From Stemphylium vesicarium (Eukaryota > Ascomycota > Dothideomycetes > Pleosporales > Pleosporaceae), in NCBI GenBank assembly GCA_004380135.1, contig QXCR01000113.1, forward strand, positions 1-64,000: a stretch of 64,000 nt of DNA. Reading direction: 5' to 3'. The notes beneath the pieces are model-generated. The model was not told the DNA's origin and did not search any database. It worked only from the letters and a program-made list of their open reading frames with translations. Shown here piece by piece: positions 42,046 to 53,703 of the stretch (positions within the stretch are counted from its first letter, which is position 1; every line of letters begins with the position of its first letter). A program made the translations under genes and the position numbers.

Positions 42046-42618
42046 TACGAGCAATTGCCGATTAGCTTGCGATTTCTTCGTATCAAGTCACAGTTCAGTG
42101 TACGAATAACTAATCCTCTTCTTCGCTCTGCTCAGGTGGAATGGTACTCGGACAAAGCGAGATACCTATCTTCAACGCGTCCGCACATATCACTAGCCCT
42201 ATCTCGGATGAGGGGTTTGGCGGCCCGCTATCGGAAAGACCCACCGACTCGCCCACTGGCGGGCACGAAAGTCCGACGAGGCTGCACGTTGCTCCCACGA
42301 GGCATGCAAATCGATTGATCGTTACCGTGGCTATTTTGCAGAGGATGGTAAAATTCACGACTCATGGGTGCGGCGTTAGTGTTATCGAATTGGACTGCCA
42401 GGCTCGCCATCTCGCCCTCTATCAGTGCTTTGCAGGCGATAGCGACGACATACAACATACCGTAATGCACATCCATGCCACGACAGAGATTGTCTAGTAT
42501 GTATAAGAATACTCACCCAGTCGGCCGAGTCGAAACACAACACGAATTCACTTTTTTAGATTCTAAATGACCGCACCATGAATGGCCATCAGTCACCTAA
42601 TGTACTCTGGTGAGAATT
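42046..42618. other. Intergenic, 3' flank of the transcription factor gene
   Basis: About 570 bp to the right of the TIR. An 82-codon ORF lies on the minus strand and a 118-codon one on the plus strand with no recognisable motif. Likely mixed non-coding DNA. Confidence 0.4.
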
Positions 42619-44914
42619 CTATGGCCAGTTACCAAAATCGAAAACACCTGGGAAGGACAACAGTGCATCGACATCCAGGTGCTGTAGTTCTGAGTCTGAT
42701 ACACCATAGTCGAATGGCTGTTGTATGGAAAACGGCATCTGGAAGGTCGAGCCCGAGCGTTGCAGGTGTCTACTGTGCTGGTTGTCGGGCTCGCTGGTGA
42801 CCGGGCCTAGCATACCGGCTACCGACGGGGGCTGAGAGGGTTGAGAGAGACGTGGAAAGTCTTCCGTGATCATTTCCTCAATCATTCGCAGAACTGGACG
42901 ATGTACAACAAGCTCCCGAACTTGAAGTAGATGTGCTCTGATGGCAGAACAAGTCTTCTCCGATAGACGAGTTGGTGATTTGTTGGGGCGATCGATCAGC
43001 GGTATCTCGCGCGCCAAGAGCTCGAACACATCTCGCAAGCAATCTGCCTTCGCCCAACGTTCTGCCATGATGGCCAGTATGTTAGAGCAGGCTCGCAACG
43101 CGTCGGGCACGTCGAGTGAGTCGTAGTTCTCTGACCTGTGTTCTGGAGCCGTGGCCCAAAAGCAATACAAGAGGGTGATGCCTGATTGGAATTGCACAAT
43201 GAGCTAGCGAAATTAGAAATGCAAGGCCCCTGAGTAGAGATACTTACAGCTAACCAAGGTTGAGCAATCTGGCGATCGATTTGAGTTCTTCGAAACATCA
43301 AACAAGCTTGGCAACTGGCTTGCACAGACCTGTTGTACGGAATTAGCATAAGTCTAGGATCACGCTGTGCATTGTCATTACTAACCAGTCGCCGGCCGAT
43401 CCAAGTACGTTCGCTTTCGTTGGCCGGTACAACATGAGGAGGGTATAGTGATAGATCATAGCTTGCCATCGCTGTGAGGTGTAGCCTTTGGACTGCGGGT
43501 CAGAGAACTTCTGCACCCGCGACTTGTAATTCTCCAGTTCTGCTAGAATGCGGATTCGCCAATCCGATGTATTCTCGAACTGCGCATCATAATCCCATCG
43601 GAGTGTGACAGCGCTAATCTCGGATTGAATTCGCCTGCATTGCAGTATGTGAAGTGCAGACGACATGGAAGTGTAATCAGGGTCATCCTTGAGCTCGAGA
43701 GTCGATGGCGTGACGACAGCAACTCCTAAGAGATTGTGGTCGTCGATATTAGCAAACGGCCTCACAGTAATCATAGAATCAGGGATTGACGGTGGAAGAT
43801 CAAAAGCCGACATGACCAGGCGATCAAGTAGATATGCGCACCAGAAGCAGCGACGCCGGACTTGTATCGCAAGACGAGCTTGAACGTTCACGGGTTTGGG
43901 TTCCGTCTCGACAAGATGTAGCTGTTGCTGAACAGATTGGCGCATGGTTGTGGATGCAAGGGTTATGATGCGTTCCGTGGAGCTCTGGTGCAGAGCATGA
44001 ATTGACAGTAAGAGGTAAGCTTGGACCTGGACGATCCGATCGGGATGCCGCAAGACGGCCGGGAGTAGCGAGATTCCATTGTTGTAGAAAGCTCGCGCAT
44101 CGAATTTAGCGGCATAACACTGTCGCATGAGGACCAAGGAAGTTGCATATACGAGGTTTATGAAGAATCCTTGCCACGCTCGTTCATTCAGGTTGTTCGA
44201 AGGACAATCTTTCCATTCAGAGTGCCAAGAGAGGAAAGAGTTCCAATGGAAAAATGGGTATTGCGCTTGAGCGCGTTCGCGATAAGTCTCAAGGAGCGTT
44301 TCCCCCATCTCGGGTGGGATGTTAGCAACCAGCGCGTGCGCCATGCTTGCGGTTGCCCGGGGCGCTGTCGGGGGAGGCGTCGACTCAACCCTGCTTTCAA
44401 GAGGCAGGCACTGAGCGGACGGTGATGCAATTAATCCAAAGACAAGATGGTTCGGATCTGGTTCCCTATCATCGTTTGCTAGGGCCACTGAATAGCCGGG
44501 GGATTGGCCAGAAAGCGTAGATCGTCGTCGCGGTGCGATTGGTCGTGGGTATACAGGACTAGATGTTGAAGTCACGGATGTGCCAACCGCTACCCCAGTA
44601 TCAGAGGGTGATCTTTGATTGTTGAGTTCTCTTGCACCGATCCTTCTTGTTGCGCCTAGATGGTCAAGACTTTGCTGCGGATGTATCGACTCAAGCTCCG
44701 CGACGCGACTTTCCAAGACGCGTACGTATTCGTTGTCAACGTGGAGTCGAGGGGCTGGCAGTGTGGGAAGACACTTCTCATCTCCTTTCAGGCAGTTGAT
44801 ACATGGTCGGCTGTCTTCGCACTTTTGTTTCCGAGAGCGACATCGTTGACATGCCAGAGTTCGTTGCCTCTTCGCCGGCGGCTCTTCAGCGGTGCTCGGT
44901 CGTTCATCGTCCAT
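42619..44914 (-). CDS. Zn(II)2Cys6 transcription factor
   Basis: Three exons (introns 43330-43385, GTTAGT ... ACAG, and 43204-43247, GTAAGT ... CTAG) give 731 residues. Residues about 22-49 form the zinc cluster C-x2-C-x6-C-x5-C-x2-C-x6-C (CQRCRSRKQKC ... CINCLKGDEKC). A Ser/Pro-rich region follows. The middle region (about 190-560) matches the fungal-specific transcription factor domain: ETYRERAQAQYPFFHWNSF, FFINLVYATSLVL, then RRRCFWCAYLLDRLVMSAFDLPPSIPD. The C-terminus is Pro/Ser-rich. It should be a nuclear DNA-binding regulator; the target is unknown. It lies beside the pogo element and a broken small gene, with no obvious biosynthetic cluster. Confidence 0.88.
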
Positions 44915-45229
44915 TGGGTGGTAATTGAGGTATCCAAGTCATTCTCAGATGAGAATATGGCTAGCGTTGGCTTGCTCAAATCATGATGATGGTAAGAGAC
45001 GATGGGGGCCGAGCCCGAGAGATGCAGATAACGGTGGGTCACGCGCTTTACCAAGCTAGGACTAAGCTGCACGTGATGGTGTGTGGGTACACACTTGTAC
45101 CCCGCCCAACTCAAGTGCGGAGCGATGCACCGCACCCACTTCTCCCGAACACACTTTTGACGTGATAGTTGAGTCTTAAGAGTACACCTTTGTTCTTTTC
45201 ACCGGCGGCGAGCGAGTGCTTTTCCATCA
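44915..45229. other. Intergenic, promoter of the transcription factor
   Basis: 315 bp between the ATG of the factor (minus) and the next forward gene. Nothing is recognised. Confidence 0.35.
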
Positions 45230-45326
45230 TGAGTGAGGTCGGCCGCAAGATCGATGCCGTATCCCGTCAAGCCGAAGCAGCAGCAGCTGGGTTTACCGGC
45301 GACACCGTGCAAGCTGTCCATTTAGG

Positions 45327-45782
45327 ATGCCGGCAGAGTCGGGTGGGTTTTGGAGCGAGAGTATTCCAAGTGATCACCCCATCTCCAGTCAAATGCTCCT
45401 CGAGGTGCATGCTATGATGGATATTCCTCTAGTCATGTACCCCGTGGGCGCGCAGTCAAGCAACCCCGCTGATCTCGACTGCTCCATCGCGACCTCACTT
45501 GCCATCAGCTACGACAATGGTTTTGCGCCTCCACAGTGGCAGAGTCCTGGCAGCTGCATTGTGGCTCGCAGGGACAAAAAGTCCCTCAGCGAAGAGCACC
45601 TCGAAGGAATACAGATGTACATGGAGAAGTTGACAGAATGTTTTGGTGAGGATGGTCCGGAAGTCCCACATGAACAGATGACCAGGGATGACTTTGAGGA
45701 GTGATTCGACGATTACAGGGAGAATGAAGCCGAGAACGGACGGGAGAATTGGGGGGAGGTGCCTAGTATTTATGACGTGTAA
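45327..45782 (+). pseudogene. Fungal multicopy conserved hypothetical, truncated by in-frame TGA
   Basis: The open part (45327-45704) has the family blocks HAMMDIPLVMYPVG, NPADLDCSIATSLAI, GFAPPQWQSPGSCIVARRDKK and HLEGIQMYMEKLTECFGEDGP. Related fungal proteins of unknown function end about 25 residues further, in a charged stretch and a WxxVPS-Y-V type end. Exactly that (GENWGEVPSIYDV-like) follows in frame after the TGA at 45702-45704 up to a TAA at 45779-45781. So a full-length gene seems to be cut by one stop. The ATG at 45327 lies within GRMPAESGGFW and may not be the original start; an overlapping ORF starting at 45229 is in another frame. Confidence 0.5.
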
Positions 45783-46027
45783 ACAGTGAGGTGAATAATT
45801 GCAATGCTGCCCGGTTGACCGAATGAAATTTGCTTGAGGTTCTTTAGATGCATGATAAATGCTTGCGCTAGATAGGCCCATCGACAAAAACATCTCGAAA
45901 GACGTCTCGATTCTTAGGCGTGATGATACCTTCTGAGCAGTTGCGTGTCGAGGGTGTTGCTTTGCACAACAACAGCTATGTTCCTTGACGCTTCGACTGC
46001 AGAGTGGTCTGGCTAATCATCTTCCCG
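45783..46027. other. Short intergenic stretch
   Basis: Between a broken hypothetical gene and the F-box remnant; nothing is recognised. Confidence 0.3.
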
Positions 46028-47876
46028 TCAAGGCCCGCGCAGCAGATGCAGAACCTCCAGCTTAGGCAATTTCTCCAGATCCTCCATCAATTCCACATAT
46101 GCCTCCAAGAGCATGTCTCGGTCTTCCGACACCGCAAATTCGTAACTGAGGCTCACTGCGCTAATAGAGACTGACAGACACTTGGAAACGCGCGAGGGAA
46201 ACTCGAATTCCTCGCATGCCGCATCTATGGCATACAAATCAAGATGTTGAGGCTGCAACTGTGTGTAGTCTGAAGTTCTTACGAGGATACTGAGGGGTAT
46301 GTGAAGGATGGCGTGCAGGAAGAATCGAAGGATTGAACTGAGGTTGAATTTGTGTGAAGCTACGAACGGTATATATGGGTGAGTGACCGTAAACAGTACT
46401 AGTCCTAGATAGGCATCGCGCCTTTACTAAAGATGAGTTGCGACTGCAGATGCAGAGTAGGAGAGACTCTAAACCGCGACAGGGAACCACTAAATTTTTA
46501 ACGCGGGAAATTGGCGAAGAACCCAGTCGAAGGCTGGGTGAAGTTGGTAACCTCGTAATTGACCTTTGCATCTACCCCCATGGCCAGGTATACACAGTTG
46601 CCAACAAGCAAGTCAAGTTGCTCGTCAAAACTGGACGCTAACCGCTAAGGGTAAGAGTTATACCTAAGGACGTAACTACTAGGCCACAATTGGTAATCAA
46701 GCAAGTCAAGTTGGACCTTCTGAGCCCCACTTACTTGCTTGTTGACAACTCTGCAGGTATAGATATTCGAGGGTGGCTTTGTTCTTTTCGAGAGCATTGC
46801 ACAAGCCATTGTAATCCAGAGATGTATCCCTCATGCTGAAAGAATAGCGGAACTCCCTCAGGCACTCGCACATTTCCAATGTCAAAATGACTTGGTTCAC
46901 GGCGATAAAACATTCAATCAGATCGAGTGTGCTTATATTCCACACTCCCCGGTCATCAAATCGAACTGACAGGGTGGTTGGATATTCCAGCGCATCGAGT
47001 ACATCGCATGGCCAAGCATGATGAAAGTAGCGCAGGGGGGGAAGATGACTCAAGCTGGAGATGAGTCATATATAAGGTTCAGGATCCGGGAAGCCCTTGC
47101 AGTGATGACCCTGATTGCCATCAGGGAATTGATCGGGGTTGTTCCAAATCTCGAGGCTTTCCAGCTTCGCATAGGGTCGGCGGTTTGCGACGCAAGCCGC
47201 CAGTTCCAGACCTAACAAACGGCTGAGGAAACTGTTAGAGCTACCGATCCTGGCATGGGACAAGTTTTGGGTGATATCTAGAAGTAGGGTAACTTGAGCT
47301 TGGTAGGGCGACTGACGGAGCCTATCCAACCAAAGTTCGGCTGCGCGAAGGGACCAGTAAACCCGCGCGAGGATATCCTGCGGCGATACCACCGCCCTCT
47401 TTATCGCCAGTTCTTCTTCATCCGACCCTTCTGTACGTTCTCCCAGGTTGAGTTGAGCCTGCACATACGCAATGTGATGTAAAAGTCTCGGGTTCTTGGC
47501 AAGAGTTGTGAAGAGGCAAGTCATCTGGTCGATCGCGGCGGCCCCAGTCGCGGTAATACGGACGTAGGCATATAAAAAAGGGCGTGGCAGCGTTTGATAT
47601 ACGTTTCGATGTTTGACACAAGGCGCGAAAAGCGATTTTTCTTCTGCAGTCTGAGTCGCTTGGTCCAAATCTCCCATCAATCTCCGACGGGGCATCGAAT
47701 CCGGCGTCAAATGCCCAACCGGGCGCATCCATCAAGGGAACTATGGGTTGCCAGCGCTTCGGTAAAAAATATTTGAATATCTCTTGTAAAAGTTCCGTAG
47801 GTAGCCCGACTAGAGTAGGACTTGGTGCATCTGGTAGTCCGGCAAGGCCCAGAACCTGGGCGATTGGGGACGGCAT
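46028..47876 (-). pseudogene. F-box/LRR-like gene, broken and split by an inserted repeat
   Basis: The N-terminal segment (47876 downward) starts MPSPIAQ and has an F-box-type helix pattern LVGLPTELLQEIFKYFLPKRW. A +1 frameshift in a run of six T at about 47580 moves the homologous frame from ATPFF to LYAYVRITATG. An in-frame TGA lies at about 47066. Leucine-rich-repeat-like lines follow (ALEKNKATLEYLYLQS). The frame then ends at a 440-bp repeat (about 46263-46705). The last part, 46258-46028 (LLEAYVELMEDLEKLPKLEVLHLL), looks like the C-terminus of the same protein. F-box proteins are usually substrate adaptors of SCF ubiquitin ligases; this copy cannot be intact. Confidence 0.55.
46263..46713. 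repeat. LTR-like short repeat, copy 2, inserted into the F-box gene
   Basis: Shares with the copy at 440-646 the core GTGTGAAGCTAC, TGACCGTAAACAG and CTAGTCCTAGATAGGCAT, and ends AAACCGCGACA at 46482. A 16-bp string CAAGCAAGTCAAGTTG occurs at 46605-46620 and again at 46698-46713, exactly spanning an inserted 77 bp. The F-box-like frame is interrupted here, so this is later DNA. The outer limits are not certain. Confidence 0.55.
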
Positions 47877-48617
47877 GATGTAATAGTGTAAGCAACAAAA
47901 AAGAGCGCTAGCTAACGCTCAAAGCAAAAAGAGATAAAAAAGAGGCGGATACAGGAGGATTGCAGTTACATCTCAATCTTACCTATGATCAGGTATTTAT
48001 ACCAACTCACAGCCCTACTGCTCGACGACCAGAGTCGCACCCGGGCAACGACCACATTGCCAGGGCACTGCGCTCCGATCCGGGGTCGACGCGTCGCGTG
48101 GGACGGGAGTTGGATGAAGATCGTAAACGAAGTGACCCCATGGAGGGTGTCGCGCTAACCAGATATCTGCTAGCGCTGATGATGACGAACCGTTCCCCCG
48201 AGATAATTTCCGACGTCATCACATCGACCTAGGGACCAAAGCAAGTCAAACGTCTACGCGCACAGTTTCTTCGGTTGCGCAATGTTATACGGACACGAAA
48301 GAGATTGGTATGCGACGACGGAGTCATTTGATGTAGAACTCCGGTCAGACCCAAGACACCGATCTAGTTACTATCTTGGGTATTATCACCAGCATGCGAG
48401 GATCGGAAACACGACGCGTATCCCAGGCGACGAGGACGAGCTGAATTAACAGACAAGGGGATCACCACGAGAACTCCCGTTAGATACTGCAGTCTTCCAG
48501 GACATCCGACTGCCCCTGCTGAGCCCCTGCCGGCTGCTACATGGAGACATCAACAACGACGCAACTGCAAGGCGATTGAGACGTAGTCGCCACTCGCCCG
48601 TGAGCCCTTAGTAGGAT
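47877..48617. other. Intergenic, no gene seen
   Basis: 740 bp separating two minus-strand degenerate genes. Nothing is recognised on either strand. Confidence 0.35.
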
Positions 48618-49509
48618 TCATACCTCTAGTATCATGTAGCCGTCTCGCCATGCACCTCCACGCTCTCTGTACTCCTTCCTCGCCTTCCTGCTCACCTTCC
48701 TGAAGCTCCACAACACCGTATACCCATTTTCCCTATGTGCCAACCCACAATTCTGCTTCGTACACGTACCATCGAAGAACTGGCACTCGATGCGCTTGCA
48801 CTCCGTCGAATCGAGGCCGCGCTTGGCACAGTTGCTGCGATGGTCCGCACCGTCGCATTCCAAAGACTTGGTATAGCACTGTGTGCAGTCGACATGGGGC
48901 TTTGCAGACGCGCGCTTGGCTCGCTTCGGGGCGTGTGCGTCGGTACTATGGTAAGGTTAACGGGGGTCTGAGCAACGACGTTGCGTGGTGGAGGTTGGGT
49001 GTGGTGGTGATTTACCTTGCATCTTCGTCAACGGCGACGGTAGGTGACTTGCGCTTCGTCTACGACTTCTGCATGGACATGGAAAGTTTTATGTACAGCT
49101 CTTGGTGAATGACAAGGTCTTGGTCCATCTTCTTCTTCTCTGCAAGCCACTCCCTGCGCCGCTCTTCCCAGAGCATCACCGTGGCCTCCGCATCGAGGGC
49201 GGCTGCGGTCATGGGGGCGATCTTCCGCTCAAGCGCCATGCACTTTGCCCGCTGCACGTATGCATTTCCCTGGGCTTCGCACATTGCCTCCTCAGCTTCT
49301 GCCGTCTTGTCGATGTAGAGGTGGAGCTTTTGACCGGTGTGCACAAGATCGCGGAACAGTGCGCAGATGGACTCGCGCTGAGACGGGAGCTGCTGTAAGA
49401 GATTGTCGAAGATGCTGCGGAGAATGGCCGGAGGTAGCGAGTCTGTGTTGCTGGCCAGTTCGGGAAACAAGGCGGAGAGGTCCTCGGGGGTTGAGTGTGG
49501 CGAAGGCAT
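48618..49509 (-). pseudogene. Cys-rich hypothetical protein, in-frame TAG
   Basis: Exon 1 (49509-49016) encodes a helical protein that starts MPSPHSTPEDLSALFPELASN and continues to MQKS, where a TAG at 49060-49062 sits in frame. Beyond it the same frame reads TKRKSPTVAVDEDA up to a GT donor at 49015. The intron 48946-49015 then joins to TDAHAPKRAKRASAKPH. Exon 2 carries a dense Cys/His set: CTQC, C-x7-NC, ECKRIECQFFDGTC, QNCGLAH. That looks like a zinc-binding domain, ending in a Lys/Arg-rich region. Phase and length across exon, stop and intron fit one gene of about 273 codons with a single nonsense codon. Family unknown. Confidence 0.5.
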
Positions 49510-49896
49510 GGTCGGCGACGACGAAGTTGGCGCTGGCGATGTGTATAGAGGAGGAGAATTATTCGAAAGGATTGAAAGTGAGAATTGACTTTCTCTATCA
49601 ATGCGGGGTAACAGGCGGCGAAAGAGCGGGAAAAAAGTGAAGGTGAGTGAGCTTGTTTCACCGCGACACTAATGGGATGTGGAGCAAATGGAGCATTTCA
49701 TCACGCGAAAAGGGCGCAACAAATCAATTTTCTGTCATTTTCCCTCGTCGTTTGCTGTTTTCAGCTTGGCTTAAAGATTGCTCCATGGGATGTACGTGCA
49801 TCTTGAACAGCCTCCTCTGCGAAGAAGTGAAGGCGGAGAACAGTGAGTAAAAAGCCACCGTCGGGCTATCTTGCCATTGCCCTCTACCTAATCTTT

Positions 49897-50506
49897 CTCA
49901 TGCGTACGCTCCCGCTCCGCCTCCTTGAGCTGCTTCATAGTCTCCTCCAGCACCTTGACCTTCTCCCTCCCCTCCTCAACCTGCATCTTGTTGTCAGATT
50001 TGATGAGGTATTAGATATAGTTAATAGTTGTTTATGGTTGAGTGTGTTGTCTAATTGCTATGAAGAAGTGCAGCTGTATATATATGTGTGTGTGATCGAT
50101 CAACTGTGGTAGCGATAGCCGTACCCAACTTGTGCCATGGGTCTTGGCAAGGCCAACCAACATAGCTGCGATCGACACCGATACTAAACTGCCTGCTGGA
50201 TAGCCTTCTGTTTGACGGCAACACCTGCTATCTGACACTTGTATGCGTCAAAGTGATCCCTTAGACGCTCCTTCTCCGCCTCAGAAGTCATCTAGGTGTC
50301 CTCATAGGCGCGATAGTAATGACCAGCTACCCTCTGGGTGCGCTCGAATTCCCCAGGGCACACTATCCTGGGATCTTCGACGAGAGTTAGGGTGGGACGC
50401 TTGGGGGGCTCATCGGGGAAACTGCACCCAAAATTAGCGGAGTGAAAGAGAAGCGAGAAGTGAGTAATGCTTACCCCAAGCAGACAAGAGGACGACCGCC
50501 GGACAT
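49897..50506 (-). pseudogene. Hypothetical gene, broken; not recognised
   Basis: A gene not previously obvious because its pieces are short. Exon 1 (50506-50475) reads MSGGRPLVCLG. A 53-bp intron (50422-50474, GTAAGC ... GTGCAG) joins FPDEPPKRPTLTLVEDPRI, VCPGEFERTQRVAGHYYRAY, then a TAG at 50292-50294, and continues in frame as MTSEAEKERLRDHFDAYKC. At 50000-49910 another piece in the same style (VKVLEETMKQLKEAERERTH) is a hydrophilic coiled coil followed by a stop. Between them, 50000-50190 holds a TA-rich tract with GT repeats, perhaps an insertion. No family is recognised. Confidence 0.4.
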
Positions 50507-51071
50507 TATGGGCTGTTGTGAAGATGCTGGAGGGTTGTAGAGGGTTCAGAGTGTGGTTTGGTAGGTGGTGATGGTATAAACGTGGGGTGTTGGAGACTAC
50601 GACCTCAGTTAGCTAAGACTGAGATTGCGCTTGATCGCATTGGCGGCTTTGCAGGCTGATTTGGCTGATGTGTTGGTGGTTATCCAGTGATGTACTTTGG
50701 ATGCTGGTAGTGTAGTGACGGTCTTAAGTAGAGGGCGAGGTAAGTGAGAGAGAGCTCGCCCACTCACCGCGTCACGTGCGACACCTGGGCTTGTGACGCC
50801 AGAACGGATATTGGGCGCGTTTGTTGGGTCATTTGCCTCACCATGAACATTCCGTGGCAGGATACAGATAGGCTCTTCAGTCGCATGGGTATGCGGGGCT
50901 CATAAACGTAGTCCATTAGACTCGGTAATCAGCGGCAATTCCATGTCGACAGTCGCACAAGTTTGTAGTGGATTTCTAGCACTGATTCTTCTTCAAGCTC
51001 TTGCATAAAGTGGGCGACTCAACGAAAAGATGCTCGATATCCAAAGGTCATGAGTACGACAAGCTGAAAGC
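50507..51071. other. Intergenic, no gene seen
   Basis: About 560 bp upstream of the preceding gene. Nothing is recognised on either strand. Confidence 0.35.
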
Positions 51072-51719
51072 ATGGAGGTATATGAAATTGACAGGCACAT
51101 ACGCCCTAACAGTCGATCAACCATGTCGCGCCACAGGGTCGGCACCCTCAGGCATCGGATCTGGAAGGTTTGGAAGAAAACGATAATCTCGTCCCATGAC
51201 CAGTGGCTCTTGTGGACGAAGGTGACCGGGTCATTCCCAACATTGAATGTTCAAGGATCAGAAGTTGTCGAACACATTGGTGCGGATTCTGGTAATCAAA
51301 ATCTGGCAGCCAATGGAGTGGAGCAATGTTCAATCATTCTCTCTGTATCGGGGCTTCGACATCGGTCGCGAATCCGATTGCTCGGGTGCCGACGCGAAAT
51401 GACTGTGAGAAATCCCGGCGTGCTTTCCCACGGGTCTGTTGGCCGCAATCATATCATTGAGCGAGAACCTCAGGCCATTCGTAACAAGGTAGCACAACCC
51501 GTCGCTGCCATTTTACCGCCCGGGTCTATCGACGCCATCCGGATACGTGACGCCTGGGGTGTCAGTACAGCAGGTTTGCGCGGCGGTGTTCGGGTTGAGG
51601 ACCGCGAGACCGGTGCAGTAGGAGTTTACATTTCCCCACTGGGGCCTGTCAGCCGACGTGTTGAGAGTGGAGGGCGAGGGGCTGGTGGCTCGAGCCTTCA
51701 GCCCCTGTCTGTAGTATGA
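51072..51719 (+). CDS. ORF of 215 codons, coding status doubtful
   Basis: A single open frame from ATG, Gly/Arg/Ser-rich (SGGRGAGGSS at the end), with no recognisable domain, signal peptide or membrane segment. The opposite strand also has open stretches, but none with a family motif. Either a small lineage-specific gene or a chance frame; it lies between broken genes. Confidence 0.25.
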   Translation: MEVYEIDRHIRPNSRSTMSRHRVGTLRHRIWKVWKKTIISSHDQWLLWTKVTGSFPTLNVQGSEVVEHIGADSGNQNLAANGVEQCSIILSVSGLRHRSRIRLLGCRREMTVRNPGVLSHGSVGRNHIIEREPQAIRNKVAQPVAAILPPGSIDAIRIRDAWGVSTAGLRGGVRVEDRETGAVGVYISPLGPVSRRVESGGRGAGGSSLQPLSVV

Positions 51720-52255
51720 TCATGTAAGCTAACCGCTATATGTATCTTATGCGTTAGGGCGGGAAGGCTAAACGATGCAGTACTTTGCGACACGATACCC
51801 CTGAATAGTTCAATACCTTGGCCTTTGCCTACGCAGGAAAAAACCAAGATAAGACTTGGTATACCACTAGTATCGCCCCCGCGGCTTACTGTGGACTTGA
51901 AGCAAGTAGGTGTCTTAAGCTGGGAAAGGAGAGTGGGGAGTCTGGGATGTTGTGGGAAGATTTGATGGAAGAAAAGTGCATTGAGAAGTAGGAGATTTGG
52001 TAGGCTTCTTTTGAGGTGCACAAGACATAGAAACTATACTAAAGGAACATGCATTATAGTAGTATTAAGCAGGAAACACCGAGACCGGGTCGCCTTGGCA
52101 CAGGGCCACACTCGCAGCCACGAAGGGTATTGCCCTTTTGGAACTATCCGTCCATGTGGCCGCACGTTCGAAATGAAGTCGTCTAGTATACGCCGTACAC
52201 CGCGCTTTAAATGCGAAAGTAACACCCAAACAAGAATAAATGATTTGGCGCAGTA
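51720..52255. other. Intergenic, 3' flank of the lipase-like gene
   Basis: About 540 bp; nothing is recognised on either strand. Confidence 0.35.
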
Positions 52256-53703
52256 TCAAAGTTTGAAATTGTCCAGCCAGTGCTTGATGACAATCTTTCC
52301 TTCGTCGAAAGAGCTCTTGTTCATGCGAACAATGATGGCGGCGTGTGAGTGGCGGTGGTTGTGAATGTAGACTGGATGTTTCGTGAAACCGACATTGTCC
52401 AGCGCTTCGATCATCTTGAATTGATCCGGGGTGAGGGCTAGTGTAGGAAACTTGAGAGCTGCGCCATCCTTTTGTTCTTGAATTGAGTCGACATCAAATT
52501 CTCGCCGTGGTTGCAGTGAGGCGAGCGAACCATCCTCGTCGCCCCCGTTACTCAAATACTCTTGTCCTTGTGCATGATTGGCATCCTCGTACATGCCTTC
52601 CGCCTCTCGCCGCACTGCATTGATCATTAAAGGTATGCGATAGCGTGCGTAGTCAATACCGGATCGGCCTTCCTCATGTAGACGTATGCGCTGTTGACTC
52701 CGGAAGGATTGAACAGCGGAATTGATGAGAAAGGCTGAGACACCAAAAGGTATGAAGACAGTTAAAATCGCTACAATCGATGCGCGCCCTATCATTGTCT
52801 TTGTGCCGTCTGCCAATCGCTGTGAAAAAGCAGGTAGCTCCTCGGGCTCTTTTGGCGATACAGGGTGTTCTCCGTCGACGATAACGTCATTGTAGTCGGC
52901 GATGTAATTTATTTTGATGTCATCTGGATTCACAAAAGGGTCGGTCTGGGAAATTCCAGCAGTGTAGTATGTCACGGTTCGGTCGTTGACGACGTTTGCG
53001 TATAGGCTTCGGTGTTGGAAGCGCGCGAGCGCTTGAATGAATATGCTCTCCGGTTCGGCGAGTACGGATAGGAGTGATCGATTCGTGTCTCTGAACTTGT
53101 CCACGCCAAAGAGTTGTCGGCCGCTCATAGAGAGAGTGCGCGCGCCGAGGACGTTCCATAGATGGCTGTGATAGCCTTTGAGGGGGGTTCGTACGCCGAG
53201 ATGGGGAGTCGCAAAGGTTGTAAAGTTCTGTCTGGCTTAGCATGTCGAATTCTGGCTATGGCTAGCGACGTACCACTGGTTGTATCTTATCAAATATGCC
53301 TCGATGGAAGAGCAATCCAATCGCATAGCGGGCGATAAGACCCCCGAGCGAATACCCCACAACGCTGATCTTGGTAATATCATGCCCACTGTTTGCTAGT
53401 TCCTCCAACTTTCCTTCAACCTCTTCAGCGACGCGCTCGCCACCAGTGTCTACGCCATCGTACGTGAAGCTGCCGGCATTGCGCGTGGCGACAAGGACGT
53501 GGAGTTTGTCGGACGGAAATCTCTCGCTCAACGTAGTGCTGACATATTTCAGATGCTCGGGATTGCCCCAGAGGCTGGTCGTGGTCAGCGCAAGTGCTTT
53601 TATCGCGTCACGAAGTGAGGAGGCGAGTGGCTGCGAAGACGTACCCATGGACGAGGACACAGAGATGGTCGGCTTTATCAGATGAGCTGGTAGATGAAGC
53701 CAT
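52256..53703 (-). CDS. DUF676 alpha/beta-hydrolase, lipase-like, one predicted membrane segment
   Basis: Three exons with introns 53575-53644 (GTACGT ... CCAG) and 53228-53273 (GTACGT ... ACAG) give 443 residues. The first exon (MASSTSSSDKADHLCVLVHG) leads into LWGNPEHLKYV, the typical DUF676 (putative serine esterase, ROG1/lipid-droplet lipase-like) start. The nucleophile is Ser in VVGYSLGGLIARYAIG. A catalytic His is plausible in the C-terminal IHNHRHSHAAII. A hydrophobic segment, IVAILTVFIPFGVSAFLINS, lies at about residue 275. It probably hydrolyses acylglycerols or related lipids on internal membranes. Divergent from the exonuclease gene. Confidence 0.85.
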
